A stretch of DNA of 64,000 nucleotides from Chryseobacterium gregarium DSM 19109 (GCF_000430845.1 NZ_AUMU01000001.1:248001-312000); one strand, 5' to 3'; counted from the stretch's first letter, positions 27,868 through 37,797 are shown. Numbers and translations are program-made. Notes: a model not told the origin generated them from the letters alone.

Positions 27868-28182
27868 CTACATTCTTGATGTTTTTGTATTAAGGAGTGT
27901 ATTAAAAATCATGACTTCCTGTCCGAACTTCGTTTCAATCCGTTCCGAAATATTCTGCAGTTCGCTTTCCATAAAATCCTCCCTCAGATCATTGTTCTCA
28001 AAAAGAAGAAGAAGGTTATAATTTTTACCTTCATCAATATAATCGCTGTGCACTTCAGAAAGGATATATCTATTGACATCCATTAAATTTTCTGCCATTA
28101 AAACAAGCGTTTCATTCATATAATTTTCCCATTCCTCAAGATTATCTTTTGTACAGTGGAAAGTTATGCTAAGCATGCTCAT
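27868..28182 (-). CDS. DUF4286-family protein
   Basis: A 104-residue protein with alternating strands and helices (SMLSITFHCTKDNLEEWENY, ILSEVHSDY, FGQEVMIFNTLL) like a small ferredoxin-like or EthD-type fold. It matches my recollection of DUF4286, common in Bacteroidetes. Function is unknown. It is divergent from gyrA, sharing the 147-nt intergenic region. Confidence 0.72.
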   Translation of the reverse strand: MSMLSITFHCTKDNLEEWENYMNETLVLMAENLMDVNRYILSEVHSDYIDEGKNYNLLLLFENNDLREDFMESELQNISERIETKFGQEVMIFNTLLNTKTSRM

Positions 28183-28329
28183 ATTTTATGATTTTTTAAG
28201 ATTCTATGCGTAAATTTTACCGTAAAAATCGGCAAATTTTTCGTAAATTAGCCCGTTAATTGAAAATACAAAAAGATAATTTTCAGACGTACAGCTAAGG
28301 GTCTGACTATCATTATAATAAAATTGTTT

Positions 28330-30912
28330 ATGCAAAAAGAAGGAGAAAGACTGATTCCTATCAACATTGTTGATGAAATGAAGTCGTCTTATATCGATTA
28401 TTCGATGTCGGTTATCGTCTCAAGAGCGTTACCTGATGTAAGAGATGGCTTAAAACCTGTTCATAGAAGAGTACTTTACGGTATGTATGGACTAGGGGTT
28501 TTTTCTAATAGGAAATATTTAAAATCCGCGAGAATTGTTGGGGACGTTTTGGGTAAGTACCACCCGCACGGAGATTCTTCCGTTTATGATGCAATGGTAA
28601 GAATGGCACAGGACTGGAGCCTGCGTTATCCTCAGGTTGACGGACAGGGTAACTTCGGTTCCATGGATGGTGACCCGCCGGCAGCCATGCGTTATACCGA
28701 AGCAAGATTAAAAAAGATCTCTGATGAGATTCTTTCAGACCTTGACAAAGAAACGGTGGATTTTCAGAATAACTTCGACGACAGTTTACAGGAACCGACT
28801 GTAATGCCTTCAAAAATCCCGAACCTTCTGGTAAACGGAACTTCAGGTATTGCAGTAGGGATGGCGACCAATATGGCGCCTCACAATTTAACGGAAGCGG
28901 TCAATGCGATCTCTGCTTACATCGACAATAGGGAAATCACCATTGATGAGCTGATGCAGCATATTATTGCGCCCGATTTCCCGACCGGAGGGATTATTTA
29001 CGGATATGACGGAGTAAGGGATGCGTTCCATACCGGCAGAGGCAGGGTGGTTTTAAGAGCAAAAGTGGCTTTTGAAGAAATCGGCAACAGGAATGCGATT
29101 ATTGTCAACGAAATCCCATATCAGGTCAATAAGGCTGAAATGATCTCGAAGACAGCTGACCTGGTGAAAGACGATAAGATTCCTGGAATTTATGAAATCA
29201 GAGACGAATCCGACAGACGGGGTCTGCGTATCGTTTACGAACTTAAAAATGATGCGATCCCTAATGTTGTTTTAAATTTATTATACAAATATACTTCTCT
29301 TCAGACCTCTTTCAGTGTCAATAGTATTGCTTTGGTACACGGCAGGCCGGAACAGCTGAACCTGAAAGATATTATTCATCATTTCGTAGAGCACAGGCAC
29401 CAAATCATTGTCAGAAGAACTGAGTATGAGCTCAGAAAAGCCAAAGAAAGAGCTCATATCCTGGAAGGCTTCATGAAAGTGATCGGAACGCAGGACTCAT
29501 TGGATAAAGCCATTGCTATTATCCGTCACAGTGCCAACCCTCAGGCGGCAAAAGAAGGATTGATTACAGAGTTCGACCTGTCTGAAATTCAGGCCCAGGC
29601 TATTCTTGATATGCGTCTTGCCCGTCTTACGGGAATGGAGCTTGACAAGATCCGTGATGAGTACGATACCATTATGAAGGAAATTGCTGATCTTGAAGAC
29701 ATCCTGGGTAACGAGCCGAGAAGGTTCCAGATCATTAAGGATGAACTGGTTGAAGTAAGAGAAAAATACGGAGACGAAAGAAGAACCGAAATTGATTATT
29801 CAGGAGGTGAAATGTCAATCGAAGACATCATCCCGAACGAATCTGTGGTACTGACAATTTCTCATGCCGGTTATATCAAAAGAACTTCCCTTTCAGAATA
29901 TAAAATACAGAGCAGAGGCGGTGTTGGAAACAGGGCAGCTACAACAAGGGATGAAGACTTCCTGGAGTATATCGTTTCCGCAACCAACCACCAGTACATG
30001 CTGTTCTTTACGGAAAAAGGAAGATGTTACTGGCTGAGGGTATTTGAAATCCCTGAAGGTTCCAAAACATCCAAAGGACGTGCTGTTCAGAACCTGATCA
30101 ACATTGAGCCGGATGATAAAATCAAAGCCTACATTAGAACCAATAACCTGAAAGATTCAGAATATGTCAATCAGATGAGCGTGGTTATGGTTACTAAAAA
30201 CGGGACCATTAAGAAAACCTCTCTGGAAGCTTATTCGAGACCGAGAATCAACGGGGTGAATGCCATTGAAATCAGGGACAATGACCAGTTGTTAGGGGCT
30301 TACCTTACCAACGGGACTTCCCAGATTATGATCGCGACCAAAAATGGTAAATGTATCCGTTTCCCTGAAGAAAAGGTAAGAGAAGTGGGAAGAGGTTCTA
30401 TCGGAGTTCGTGGGATCAGCATGGAAGATAACGATGAAGCCATTGGTATGATTGTGGTCAACGATCTTGAAAACGAAACGGTTCTTGTTATATCTGAAAA
30501 AGGATATGGTAAAAGAACTGCCGTGCTGGATTACAGAGAAACCAACAGAGGAGGAAAAGGTGTCATTACCTTGAATATTACCGAAAAAACAGGAAACCTG
30601 ATTGCAATCCAGAATGTAACGGATGAGGACGGATTAATGATCATCAACAAATCTGGGGTTGCCATCCGTATGAATATGGATGAGATGAGAGTGATGGGTA
30701 GAAATACACAAGGTGTGAAGATGATCAATCTTAAGAAAAATGACGAAATTGCAGCGATTGCGAAAGTAGAAATGGATAAAGAGGTGGAAGAAGTCATTGG
30801 AGAAAATGAAGGAGGAGCAGAGCCTGCAGCTGATCACCCGGAAAATAATACAGAAGCGCCCCAGGCTGAAAGCCAGGATCCTACAGAGGAAAATAACGCG
30901 GATACTGAATAA
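28330..30912 (+). CDS. gyrA: DNA gyrase subunit A
   Basis: An 860-residue type IIA topoisomerase subunit that introduces negative supercoils with GyrB. The breakage-reunion domain has the catalytic Tyr122 in [10 protein letters not shown] and a quinolone-region sequence [13 protein letters not shown] numbered like E. coli (Ser83, Asp87 retained, so no classic resistance change). The C-terminal beta-pinwheel carries a GyrA box QSRGGVG rather than QRRGGKG, and the protein ends in a long acidic tail (about 820-860). I chose ATG 28330; an in-frame TTG two codons upstream is unlikely. Confidence 0.97.
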   Translation: MQKEGERLIPINIVDEMKSSYIDYSMSVIVSRALPDVRDGLKPVHRRVLYGMYGLGVFSNRKYLKSARIVGDVLGKYHPHGDSSVYDAMVRMAQDWSLRYPQVDGQGNFGSMDGDPPAAMRYTEARLKKISDEILSDLDKETVDFQNNFDDSLQEPTVMPSKIPNLLVNGTSGIAVGMATNMAPHNLTEAVNAISAYIDNREITIDELMQHIIAPDFPTGGIIYGYDGVRDAFHTGRGRVVLRAKVAFEEIGNRNAIIVNEIPYQVNKAEMISKTADLVKDDKIPGIYEIRDESDRRGLRIVYELKNDAIPNVVLNLLYKYTSLQTSFSVNSIALVHGRPEQLNLKDIIHHFVEHRHQIIVRRTEYELRKAKERAHILEGFMKVIGTQDSLDKAIAIIRHSANPQAAKEGLITEFDLSEIQAQAILDMRLARLTGMELDKIRDEYDTIMKEIADLEDILGNEPRRFQIIKDELVEVREKYGDERRTEIDYSGGEMSIEDIIPNESVVLTISHAGYIKRTSLSEYKIQSRGGVGNRAATTRDEDFLEYIVSATNHQYMLFFTEKGRCYWLRVFEIPEGSKTSKGRAVQNLINIEPDDKIKAYIRTNNLKDSEYVNQMSVVMVTKNGTIKKTSLEAYSRPRINGVNAIEIRDNDQLLGAYLTNGTSQIMIATKNGKCIRFPEEKVREVGRGSIGVRGISMEDNDEAIGMIVVNDLENETVLVISEKGYGKRTAVLDYRETNRGGKGVITLNITEKTGNLIAIQNVTDEDGLMIINKSGVAIRMNMDEMRVMGRNTQGVKMINLKKNDEIAAIAKVEMDKEVEEVIGENEGGAEPAADHPENNTEAPQAESQDPTEENNADTE

Positions 30913-30944
30913 CAATAGTGTACAATTAATATAAAATAGTGATT

Positions 30945-31979
30945 ATGAAAAAGCTGATTTTAGGTATGGCTATCGTAGCATCAACTTTTGCTTTCGCACA
31001 GAAAGGTGATGCAAACGCTAAGCTACAGGAAGCTAACAAGGCGGCAATGGATGCATACAATGCAAAAAACTATGCCGTTGCTGCTCCTAAGTTTATGGAA
31101 GTTTACAACTTGCTTAAAACAAGTGGTCAGGATAATAAAGTTTATATGTATTACTCAGGTCTTAATTATGCTTTGGCAAATGATATAGACCAAGCGACTA
31201 AGATATATTCTGATCTGATCAACTCGGGCTATACAGGAGTGGAAACAACCTATACTGCGAAAGAAAACAAATCCGGGGAAGTAAAAAGTTACGATAAAGC
31301 AACCTGGGAACTGTTGAAAAAAACCGCATCCAAAGATTATTCTGATTTCAAAACAGAACAGTCCCCAAGTGTGGAAGCAGATTTGTATGAAACCTTATCA
31401 ACGTTACTGTTAAATGCCAAGAAAAACGATGAAGCTCTGGCCATCATTGAAAAAGGTTTGGCAAAGTTCCCGAACAGCACGAAGCTGAAAGAATATCAGG
31501 GATCTGCGCTATACGCTTCAGGAAATACGGATAAATTCATGACGAATTTAAAAGAACAGTTGGCCAAGAACCCTAATGATGCCACCAACTGGTATAATCT
31601 GGGAGTGCTTCAGGCTAAAAATCCTGAAACGGCAAATGAAGCAGTCACTTCTTTCCAGAAAGCCATTGATCTTAAAGCCGATTTTTCCAACGCTTACCAG
31701 AACCTGGTATACACGGTAATCGGAGATGATGAAAAAGTGGTAACCGATATCAATGCTTTAAGAAAGACCAAGCCGGATGAAGCGACCAAACTCATTGAAG
31801 CCAGAAAAGAAAGATTCGTTAAGGCGACCCCTTATGCTGAAAAATGGTATCAGGCAATGCCTAATGATATCAACAGCGTTCAGGTATTGAAAGATATCTA
31901 CAATACGACGAAGAATACGGCTAAGTATAATGAAATGAAAGTTAAAGAGGCAGAGCTTAAGGCACAGCAGCCTAAATAA
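30945..31979 (+). CDS. Secreted tetratricopeptide-repeat protein
   Basis: A 344-residue precursor. The signal peptide MKKLILGMAIVASTFAFAQ is cleaved near residue 19. Several TPR units follow, including NAKNYAVAAPKFMEVYNLL (about 38-56), KNDEALAIIEKGLAKFPNS (about 165-183) and NPNDATNWYNLGVLQAKNPE (about 210-230). TPR proteins act as periplasmic scaffolds; the partner is not evident. It follows gyrA by 32 nt, so readthrough from gyrA is possible, and it ends at a strong terminator. Confidence 0.85.
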   Translation: MKKLILGMAIVASTFAFAQKGDANAKLQEANKAAMDAYNAKNYAVAAPKFMEVYNLLKTSGQDNKVYMYYSGLNYALANDIDQATKIYSDLINSGYTGVETTYTAKENKSGEVKSYDKATWELLKKTASKDYSDFKTEQSPSVEADLYETLSTLLLNAKKNDEALAIIEKGLAKFPNSTKLKEYQGSALYASGNTDKFMTNLKEQLAKNPNDATNWYNLGVLQAKNPETANEAVTSFQKAIDLKADFSNAYQNLVYTVIGDDEKVVTDINALRKTKPDEATKLIEARKERFVKATPYAEKWYQAMPNDINSVQVLKDIYNTTKNTAKYNEMKVKEAELKAQQPK

Positions 31980-31999
31980 TTCAATCAGAATCAATATAG

Positions 32000-32029
32000 A
32001 AAACCGGAGCAGCTTTGTTCCGGTTTTTT
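32000..32029 (+). terminator. Terminator of the gyrA-TPR unit
   Basis: A 9-bp stem (AAAACCGGA 32000-32008, TCCGGTTTT 32019-32027) is followed by T. The next 280 nt (32030-32310) hold no convincing gene or RNA that I can see. Confidence 0.87.
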
Positions 32030-32315
32030 GTTGATCGGATTTCCAAAATGCGATGATAGTTTATCGAAAACTTTCCTTTAAACAATACCGGAAAATATAA
32101 AACAGGCTTGCATCGGGCATCATTATTAATCTGTCTTTAAGGTCAGTCTGCAACGTATGTTGATAAATCATAATTTTCAGTCCTGATGCTAAACCGTCAT
32201 GTTAAGGATTCTGGTCACAATAGCATTACGGGTAATTAAGTATTTTAGTTTCAATATCCCGCTGATTTCTGTATATTATCCTTAAAAATCCGCCTTAAAA
32301 TTCTCTGCAATTCCG

Positions 32316-32323
32316 TATCTTTG
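32316..32323 (+). promoter_or_regulatory. Candidate menB promoter -7 element
   Basis: TATCTTTG matches TANNTTTG and lies 19 nt before the menB ATG. It rules out the in-frame TTG at 32321, which overlaps it, as the start. Confidence 0.55.
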
Positions 32324-32341
32324 AGAAAAATTTTTACAAAA

Positions 32342-33178
32342 ATGATCGAGTGGAAAACCGCCAGGGAATACCAGGACATTACTTACAAAAAATGTAATGG
32401 TGTAGCGAGAATTGCTTTCAACAGACCGGAAATTCGGAACGCTTTCAGACCCAAAACAACTTCAGAATTATATGATGCTTTTTATGATGCTTCTGAAGAT
32501 CCTTCCATAGGGGTGATTCTTCTTTCAGGAGAAGGGCCGAGTCCGAAAGACGGAGGCTGGGCATTCTGCAGCGGCGGAGACCAGAAAGCGAGAGGACATC
32601 AGGGGTATGTAGGAGAAGACGGCAGGCACCGCCTGAATATTCTTGAGGTTCAGCGTCTGATCCGTTTTATGCCAAAAGTGGTTATTGCAGTAGTCCCGGG
32701 ATGGGCAGTCGGCGGAGGCCACTCTCTCCATGTCGTATGTGATCTTACATTAGCGAGTAAAGAGCATGCCATCTTCAAGCAGACGGATGCCGATGTTACC
32801 AGCTTTGACGGCGGTTACGGCTCAGCTTACCTTGCTAAAATGGTCGGACAGAAAAAAGCCCGTGAAATTTTCTTTTTAGGCAGAAACTATTCTGCTCAGG
32901 AAGCTTTGGAAATGGGCATGGTCAATGCCGTAATACCTCATGCGGAACTGGAAGATACCGCTTACGAATGGGCACAGGAAATTCTGGCCAAATCCCCGAC
33001 CTCGATCAGGATGCTTAAATTCGCCATGAACCTTACCGATGACGGCATGGTAGGCCAGCAGATTTTTGCAGGTGAGGCGACACGTCTGGCTTATATGACG
33101 GAAGAAGCCCAGGAAGGGAGGAATGCATTCCTTGAAAAAAGAAAACCGGACTTCGGAAAAGATCAGTGGATCTCTTAA
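32342..33178 (+). CDS. menB: 1,4-dihydroxy-2-naphthoyl-CoA synthase
   Basis: A 278-residue crotonase-fold enzyme that cyclises o-succinylbenzoyl-CoA in menaquinone synthesis. Diagnostic pieces are FNRPEIRNAFRPKT, the CSGGDQ(K)ARG oxyanion region, VPGWAVGGGHSLHVVCD, and the MenB-specific TDADVTSFDGGYGSAYLA with its catalytic Asp/Ser. The start MIEWKTAREYQDI is typical. menA follows 91 nt later, across a heptad-repeat palindrome, so the two form a small menaquinone cluster. Confidence 0.96.
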   Translation: MIEWKTAREYQDITYKKCNGVARIAFNRPEIRNAFRPKTTSELYDAFYDASEDPSIGVILLSGEGPSPKDGGWAFCSGGDQKARGHQGYVGEDGRHRLNILEVQRLIRFMPKVVIAVVPGWAVGGGHSLHVVCDLTLASKEHAIFKQTDADVTSFDGGYGSAYLAKMVGQKKAREIFFLGRNYSAQEALEMGMVNAVIPHAELEDTAYEWAQEILAKSPTSIRMLKFAMNLTDDGMVGQQIFAGEATRLAYMTEEAQEGRNAFLEKRKPDFGKDQWIS

Positions 33179-33189
33179 CATAAATAAGA

Positions 33190-33266
33190 AGTTAGAGGTT
33201 AGAAATTAGATATTAAACTTATGCAGTTTAATCTAACTTCTAACTTCTAATGTCTAACATCTAAAT
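33190..33266. repeat. Heptad-repeat palindrome between menB and menA
   Basis: The left arm is tandem 7-mers of the form NNTTAGA (AGTTAGA, GGTTAGA, AATTAGA). The right arm is five tandem 7-mers TCTAANN (33232-33266). The inner ATTAAACT/AGTTTAAT pairs exactly around a short loop. Both arms are repeats of complementary units, so a stem could form in several registers. Confidence 0.8.
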
Positions 33267-33269
33267 ATT

Positions 33270-34199
33270 ATGTCAGATTGGATAAAAGCCGCAAGGCTTA
33301 GAACATTGCCGCTTTCATTAAGCGGAATTATCATGGGTTCCTTCATTGCAAGATGGAAGCTGTATGGTGAAGGCGGAACCTGGGACTGGAAGATTTTCGG
33401 TTTAGCCCTTTTGGTGACGTTGCTTTATCAGATTTTATCAAACTATGCCAATGATTACGGAGACGGGGTGAAAGGAACCGATGCGACAAGAGTTGCAGAA
33501 GCAGAATCCAGAGCGGTGGCATCCGGAAGAATTACGGCCGGACAGATGAAGAACGCAGTAATCATTTTATCCGTATTATCTTTCGCGGCAACGGTTGCCC
33601 TTCTGTACGTTGCTTTCATTCCGCAATATATGAACGAGTTTTATATTTTTATCGGACTGGGCGTGGCAAGTATTCTAGCGGCCATCGGGTATACTGTGGG
33701 AAAAAAACCTTACGGATACATGGGTCTGGGTGATCTTTTCGTTTTTATATTTTTCGGCCTTGTTTCAGTGTGCGGGAGTTATTTCCTTTTTACAAAAACA
33801 TTCAGCTGGGATATGCTGCTGCCGGGGACAGCTGTAGGAATGATGAGTATGGCTGTTCTGAACCTGAATAATATGAGAGATATCGAAAGCGACCGGTTAT
33901 CAGGGAAAAATAGCTTTGCACTCAGGATCGGTTTTAAAAATGCCATGATCTACGAAATGATCTTATTGCAGCTCCCGTTGATCCTAATGCTAATGTTTTT
34001 TGGCGTAAACGGTTTTTTCCAGACCCAGAACTACTATGTTTTTATCGTGATGATTTTGCTGCTTCCGTTGATGAAACTGCGGAGACAGATCATGGCCGTG
34101 AAGAACCCGAGGGAACTCGATCCGTTCTTAAAACAGGTAGGGATCATGACTTTCGTAATGGCTGTTCTTACGGCTTTCGGGCTTAATTTTTTCAGTTAA
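33270..34199 (+). CDS. menA: 1,4-dihydroxy-2-naphthoate polyprenyltransferase
   Basis: A 309-residue UbiA-superfamily membrane prenyltransferase that attaches the polyprenyl tail in menaquinone synthesis. About eight or nine hydrophobic spans are visible. The two Asp-rich motifs are NDYGDGVKGTD (about 68-78) and NNMRDIESDRLSGK (about 203-216). KAARLRTLPLSLSG at the N-terminus is typical of MenA. It follows menB. Confidence 0.95.
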   Translation: MSDWIKAARLRTLPLSLSGIIMGSFIARWKLYGEGGTWDWKIFGLALLVTLLYQILSNYANDYGDGVKGTDATRVAEAESRAVASGRITAGQMKNAVIILSVLSFAATVALLYVAFIPQYMNEFYIFIGLGVASILAAIGYTVGKKPYGYMGLGDLFVFIFFGLVSVCGSYFLFTKTFSWDMLLPGTAVGMMSMAVLNLNNMRDIESDRLSGKNSFALRIGFKNAMIYEMILLQLPLILMLMFFGVNGFFQTQNYYVFIVMILLLPLMKLRRQIMAVKNPRELDPFLKQVGIMTFVMAVLTAFGLNFFS

Positions 34200-34203
34200 A
34201 TGA

Positions 34204-34488
34204 ATGGATAAAACTATTAGTGTTTTTTCATGGTTATCCATTATTGCTTTTGTCAGCTATGCTTTATTGTTTACGAAAGAATTGTTTAACAATTTCATGT
34301 TATCCACTCTTGATATTGTGCCCATTACATTCGGGATCATATTATTGCTGAATTTCACAATCGCTGTATTTATAATCAGAAAAAAATTAAAACCTAATAT
34401 TCCTGTTTTGATATTCCAGATTTTTATAATTACATTATGTCTGTACTTAGTGTACTATTTTAATTTCGGAGGAGTAAAAGTTGATTAA
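34204..34488 (+). CDS. Small membrane protein, three predicted spans
   Basis: A 94-residue hydrophobic protein with spans at about 8-24, 38-57 and 68-86, joined by short charged loops (IRKKLKPN). It starts 4 nt after menA and is followed 19 nt later by the UPF0173 gene, so it is in the same operon. I recognise no family or catalytic motif. Confidence 0.7.
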   Translation: MDKTISVFSWLSIIAFVSYALLFTKELFNNFMLSTLDIVPITFGIILLLNFTIAVFIIRKKLKPNIPVLIFQIFIITLCLYLVYYFNFGGVKVD

Positions 34489-34507
34489 AAATAATAAATA
34501 AATTAAA

Positions 34508-35194
34508 ATGAAAATACAATTCTTAGGACAAAACTGTTTTTTGTTCACCTACAAAGACAAAACGATTTTATGCGATCCTTTCTACAGCTACAGAAAAGCG
34601 GAATCAGGGTTTGATATTTCGGCTCAGAAAATCGATTATATTTTATTGACCCATGCTCACGGCGATCACATTGCAGATGTAGAAGAAGTATTGCAGTTCC
34701 ATCCTGAAGCAACGATTATCGCTGTTCCGGAAATCTGCGGATATTTTAAAAATGCGAAAAATACAGACGATGTTAATTTAGGAGGATCAGCAAAAATCGA
34801 TGATCTTAAGATTTCCATGGTTCCCGCTCATCACACGAGTTCTTTTCCTGACGGAAGCTATGGAGGAGTTCCTGTAGGGTATATTTTCAGGCTTCCTGAA
34901 GGTAAAAATATATATCTGGCAGGTGATACCGGTGTCATGGCAGATATGGAATTATTTCCAAGGTTATACGGAAACCTGGACCTGTCAATCCTGCCGATCG
35001 GAGGCCACTACACCATGTGTTCCAGAAAAGCGGCTTTCGCGGCAGCAGAATTATTGAGAACCCCGAAGGTTATCGGATGTCATTTTGATACATTCCCTGC
35101 CATTGAGATTAATCATGAAAGCGCATCGAAGCATTTTTCAGATAGAAATATAGAACTTGTTTTGCCGAAATTAGGTGAGGCGTTTGAATTTTAA
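34508..35194 (+). CDS. UPF0173 metal-dependent hydrolase (metallo-beta-lactamase fold)
   Basis: A 228-residue beta-lactamase-fold hydrolase. It has the metal motif THAHGDH (about 48-54), the PAHHTSSF region, AGDTGVMADMELF, and the late IGCHFDTFPAIEI. This set is typical of the YtkL/UPF0173 family. It is probably a cytosolic zinc hydrolase; substrate unknown. It is the last gene of the menB-side run before the oppositely oriented SRP RNA. Confidence 0.88.
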   Translation: MKIQFLGQNCFLFTYKDKTILCDPFYSYRKAESGFDISAQKIDYILLTHAHGDHIADVEEVLQFHPEATIIAVPEICGYFKNAKNTDDVNLGGSAKIDDLKISMVPAHHTSSFPDGSYGGVPVGYIFRLPEGKNIYLAGDTGVMADMELFPRLYGNLDLSILPIGGHYTMCSRKAAFAAAELLRTPKVIGCHFDTFPAIEINHESASKHFSDRNIELVLPKLGEAFEF

Positions 35195-35202
35195 TAAACA
35201 GA

Positions 35203-35275
35203 AGGTAATTTGAAAATTAGAATGGAAATGCTGAAAAGTTTAGAAACAAAAAAAGATAATCTTCAAATTACCTTA
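35203..35275. repeat. Intergenic inverted repeat upstream of the SRP RNA terminator
   Basis: AAGGTAATTTGAAAATT (35203-35219) pairs with AATCTTCAAATTACCTT (35259-35275) with one non-Watson-Crick position. It lies between the stop of the UPF0173 gene and the 3' end of ffs. It may belong to the same class as the heptad palindromes, though its periodicity is weaker. Confidence 0.55.
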
Positions 35276-35299
35276 CTTCAACTTAAACCAAAAAAAAAT

Positions 35300-35392
35300 G
35301 GCAAGCTACCTAAATCACACCGCTACGACCAATTACCTTTGCTGCGTTCCCACCCTGGAGGATTCTCAGGAGCTGGTTGTTTAGGACTTGCC
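35300..35392 (-). ncRNA. ffs: Signal recognition particle RNA (4.5S, small bacterial type)
   Basis: Read on the minus strand, the 93-nt sequence contains the SRP domain IV core CAGG-GUG-GGAA-CGC-AGCA, with the GGAA tetraloop and internal loops spaced exactly as in E. coli 4.5S. The ends pair (GGCAAG with CUUGCC, CCUAAA with UUUAGG) to give the long hairpin. A -7 box lies just upstream and nine T follow the 3' end. The RNA works with Ffh in membrane-protein targeting. A plus-strand ORF through this region (35210-35446) is an artefact. Confidence 0.93.
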
Positions 35393-35396
35393 GTTG

Positions 35397-35404
35397 CAAA
35401 GATA
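35397..35404 (-). promoter_or_regulatory. Promoter -7 element of ffs
   Basis: TATCTTTG on the minus strand is a full TANNTTTG match 4 nt before the inferred RNA 5' end. The -33 position holds TTT or TTC instead of TTG. Confidence 0.68.
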
Positions 35405-35524
35405 GGAATATTTTATAAACCTGAAAATATTATCACAGAAAAATAGTTGGAAAAATGCAGTGACAGCGCTAAACTGCTGAAAGGTAGTGGAATAAATTTT
35501 CAACTATTTTCTAAAAATTTACAT

Positions 35525-36124
35525 ATGACAAAAAGTCCATTAACATTAGGAATTATACTTTTTATCGCTACAATGATCATTTTTTTTGTAGTCTATTCTT
35601 TTTATTCGGGAGACAATTATTTTGACATCTCCCTGAAAGCCAATGCATTCGTATTACCGGTTTTGTATGCCGGTGCTGCTTTCTGGTCGGTAAAATCATA
35701 TTGGAATAACCATAGCGTGGTTGGTTTTAAGGATGCATTTAAAAGAGCATTTGTACCGATGTTCGTCGGAGGCATTCTTTCGGTTTTAAGCATATATGCT
35801 TATCTAAATTTTGTGGATACTGATGCGAAAAAACTGCTGAATTATCAGTATGTAACCCGTCAGAAATCAGAACTGGATAAAGAATATACGTCGGCAAGAA
35901 AAATTTTAAAACACCAGAAAGACATTGATGAACTGGACCAGAAATACAATGAAAGACTTCAAAGTTTTACCCCTGAAGCCGTTAAAGGAAAAGATATGCT
36001 TACAGCAAGTCATTTTTCAGGATATTTTGCAGCAATTCTTATATTTTACGTAGTTTTGTCTTTATTTTTCGGGGCGTTCTTCAGAACAAGAACGATCTAT
36101 CAGGAAACAGAAAATCAAGAATAA
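35525..36124 (+). CDS. DUF4199-family membrane protein
   Basis: A 199-residue protein starting at MTKSPLTLGI. Hydrophobic spans lie at about 8-28, 42-60, 77-97 and 165-186. A charged coiled segment (about 105-160, rich in Lys, Glu and Asp) lies between spans 3 and 4. This arrangement is typical of DUF4199, which is often encoded directly before a GT2 glycosyltransferase in Bacteroidetes, exactly as here (16 nt gap). Function is unknown; an accessory role in envelope glycosylation is inference. Confidence 0.8.
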   Translation: MTKSPLTLGIILFIATMIIFFVVYSFYSGDNYFDISLKANAFVLPVLYAGAAFWSVKSYWNNHSVVGFKDAFKRAFVPMFVGGILSVLSIYAYLNFVDTDAKKLLNYQYVTRQKSELDKEYTSARKILKHQKDIDELDQKYNERLQSFTPEAVKGKDMLTASHFSGYFAAILIFYVVLSLFFGAFFRTRTIYQETENQE

Positions 36125-36140
36125 TTTTTATTAAGATTAA

Positions 36141-37091
36141 ATGAATTTATCCATAGTTATTCCACTATTGAACGAAGAGGCTTCTCTCGAAGAACTTTTT
36201 TTAAGAATTGATACGGTTTGCCAGGCCAACAGTTTATCCTACGAAATCTGGTTTGTAGATGACGGAAGTACTGATCTGTCATGGAGTATCATTGAAAATC
36301 TGAAGGTACAGCATCCGCAGATCCATGCTATTAAATTCTCTAAAAACTACGGCAAATCCCAGGCACTTCATGCGGCTTTTGAAAGAACAAACGGTGATGT
36401 TATCATTACCATGGATGCTGATTTACAGGATTTTCCGGAAGAAATTCCTGAACTGTATAAAATGGTGGTTCATGAAAATTACGATATTGTTTCCGGATGG
36501 AAAAAGAAACGCTTTGATAACGTAATGACAAAAAACGTCCCTTCTAAACTGTTCAATGCCGCTGCAAGAAAAGTTTCGGGGGTTGAACTTCATGATTTTA
36601 ACTGTGGCCTGAAAGCTTATAAAAAACAGGTGGTGAAAACGATTGACGTATACGGTGATATGCACCGTTATATCCCGGTTCTGGCTGCCAATGCAGGCTT
36701 CAGAAGGATTACGGAAAAAGAGGTTCAGCATCAGGCAAGACCTTACGGAACGTCAAAATTCGGAACGGAAAGATTTATCCGTGGCTTCCTGGATTTAGTG
36801 ACTCTTTGGTTTGTCAGCCGTTTTGGAGGGCGCCCGATGCATTTTTTTGGTGCCGTAGGGACTTTGATGTTTATCGTCGGTTTTCTGTCCGCAGTATGGT
36901 TGGGATTGTCGAAACTGATTGATGTCGCCAGAGGAATTTACGGGCACCTGATCACCAATAATCCGTGGTTTTTTATTGCCTTGACCATGATGATCATGGG
37001 AACTTTGCTTTTCATTGCAGGATTCTTAGGAGAGATGATCATCAGAACAAACAGAGAACATAAAAATTACAATATTGACGAAGTGATTTAA
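36141..37091 (+). CDS. Family 2 glycosyltransferase with C-terminal membrane segments (polyprenyl-phosphate type)
   Basis: A 316-residue GT2 enzyme. The catalytic part has IVIPLLNEEASLEELF, the nucleotide-binding FVDDGSTD, the TMDADLQDFPEE DxD-type motif, and a GFRRI...HQARPYGTSKF acceptor region. Two transmembrane helices follow (about 233-255 and 272-298). This is the DPM1/GtrB/ArnC-like layout, making a polyprenyl-phosphate sugar at the cytoplasmic face. The sugar is not determinable here. It is operonic with DUF4199 upstream and the lipoprotein 1 nt downstream. Confidence 0.92.
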   Translation: MNLSIVIPLLNEEASLEELFLRIDTVCQANSLSYEIWFVDDGSTDLSWSIIENLKVQHPQIHAIKFSKNYGKSQALHAAFERTNGDVIITMDADLQDFPEEIPELYKMVVHENYDIVSGWKKKRFDNVMTKNVPSKLFNAAARKVSGVELHDFNCGLKAYKKQVVKTIDVYGDMHRYIPVLAANAGFRRITEKEVQHQARPYGTSKFGTERFIRGFLDLVTLWFVSRFGGRPMHFFGAVGTLMFIVGFLSAVWLGLSKLIDVARGIYGHLITNNPWFFIALTMMIMGTLLFIAGFLGEMIIRTNREHKNYNIDEVI

Positions 37092-37092
37092 A

Positions 37093-37794
37093 ATGAAAAA
37101 TGTTGTTTATGCTATTGCTGTATTGACATTGGTTTCCTGCGGAAAGGTTTCCCCTGAAGGAACAATTGAAAGGAAAGATGTAGCGGTTCCGGAATTTGTA
37201 AACCTTGATCTGGAAGGGAAGTTCCGTGTATTTTATGCACGGGGAACCAAAAACTTTGTAGAAATAGAAACCTATCCGAATGTAGCGGATAATCTTGATG
37301 TTGATGTAAACGACAAAACACTTTCCATTAAGGAAAAACGCGGGACCAAAGGTGTTGACTTCTATAATATAACGATTTATTCAAAATATAATCTGGAAAA
37401 AGTGGCCATTGCCGATTCTGTGGAAATGAATATTTCAAGCGAAATTAAGACCGATAATTTCAGGCTTAATTTAAAAAATAATGCTACATTTATGGGTTCG
37501 GTGAATACCAGAAGGGCAGAAGTTGAAATGCTGAACCGCAGCAGGGCGAATTTCCTGGGCGAAACCAAAGAAGCATTGATCAAGATTTCCGATACGGCAA
37601 GTCTCATCGCTCCTTACTGGAAAATCGAAAACCTGAATATTGATTCCAAAAACGGAAATTATGCAGAAGTAAATGTCTTGGATTCATTAAAAGGACATGT
37701 TCAGAATACGGCTAAATTTATCTATTATAATGATCCGATCCGGGCTTTTAAAATAGATAAGGACACGCGTGTTGAGAATAAAAAACTGGATTAG
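37093..37794 (+). CDS. Lipoprotein with a DUF2807-like (auto-transporter adhesin head) beta domain
   Basis: A 233-residue precursor with the lipobox LTLVSC (Cys16). The mature part is repetitive short beta strands (FVNLDLEGKFRVFYARG, VEIETYPNVADNLDV, LTIKEK-like and YNITIYSKYNLEKVAI segments). This fits the right-handed beta-solenoid DUF2807/GIN family of surface lipoproteins in Bacteroidetes. It starts 1 nt after the glycosyltransferase, so it is the last intact gene of that operon. Confidence 0.75.
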   Translation: MKNVVYAIAVLTLVSCGKVSPEGTIERKDVAVPEFVNLDLEGKFRVFYARGTKNFVEIETYPNVADNLDVDVNDKTLSIKEKRGTKGVDFYNITIYSKYNLEKVAIADSVEMNISSEIKTDNFRLNLKNNATFMGSVNTRRAEVEMLNRSRANFLGETKEALIKISDTASLIAPYWKIENLNIDSKNGNYAEVNVLDSLKGHVQNTAKFIYYNDPIRAFKIDKDTRVENKKLD

Positions 37795-37797
37795 AAG

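Noticed and set aside
35210-35446. A 78-codon plus-strand ORF
   Set aside because: It runs antisense through the SRP RNA gene and the adjacent inverted repeat; the protein has no plausible features.
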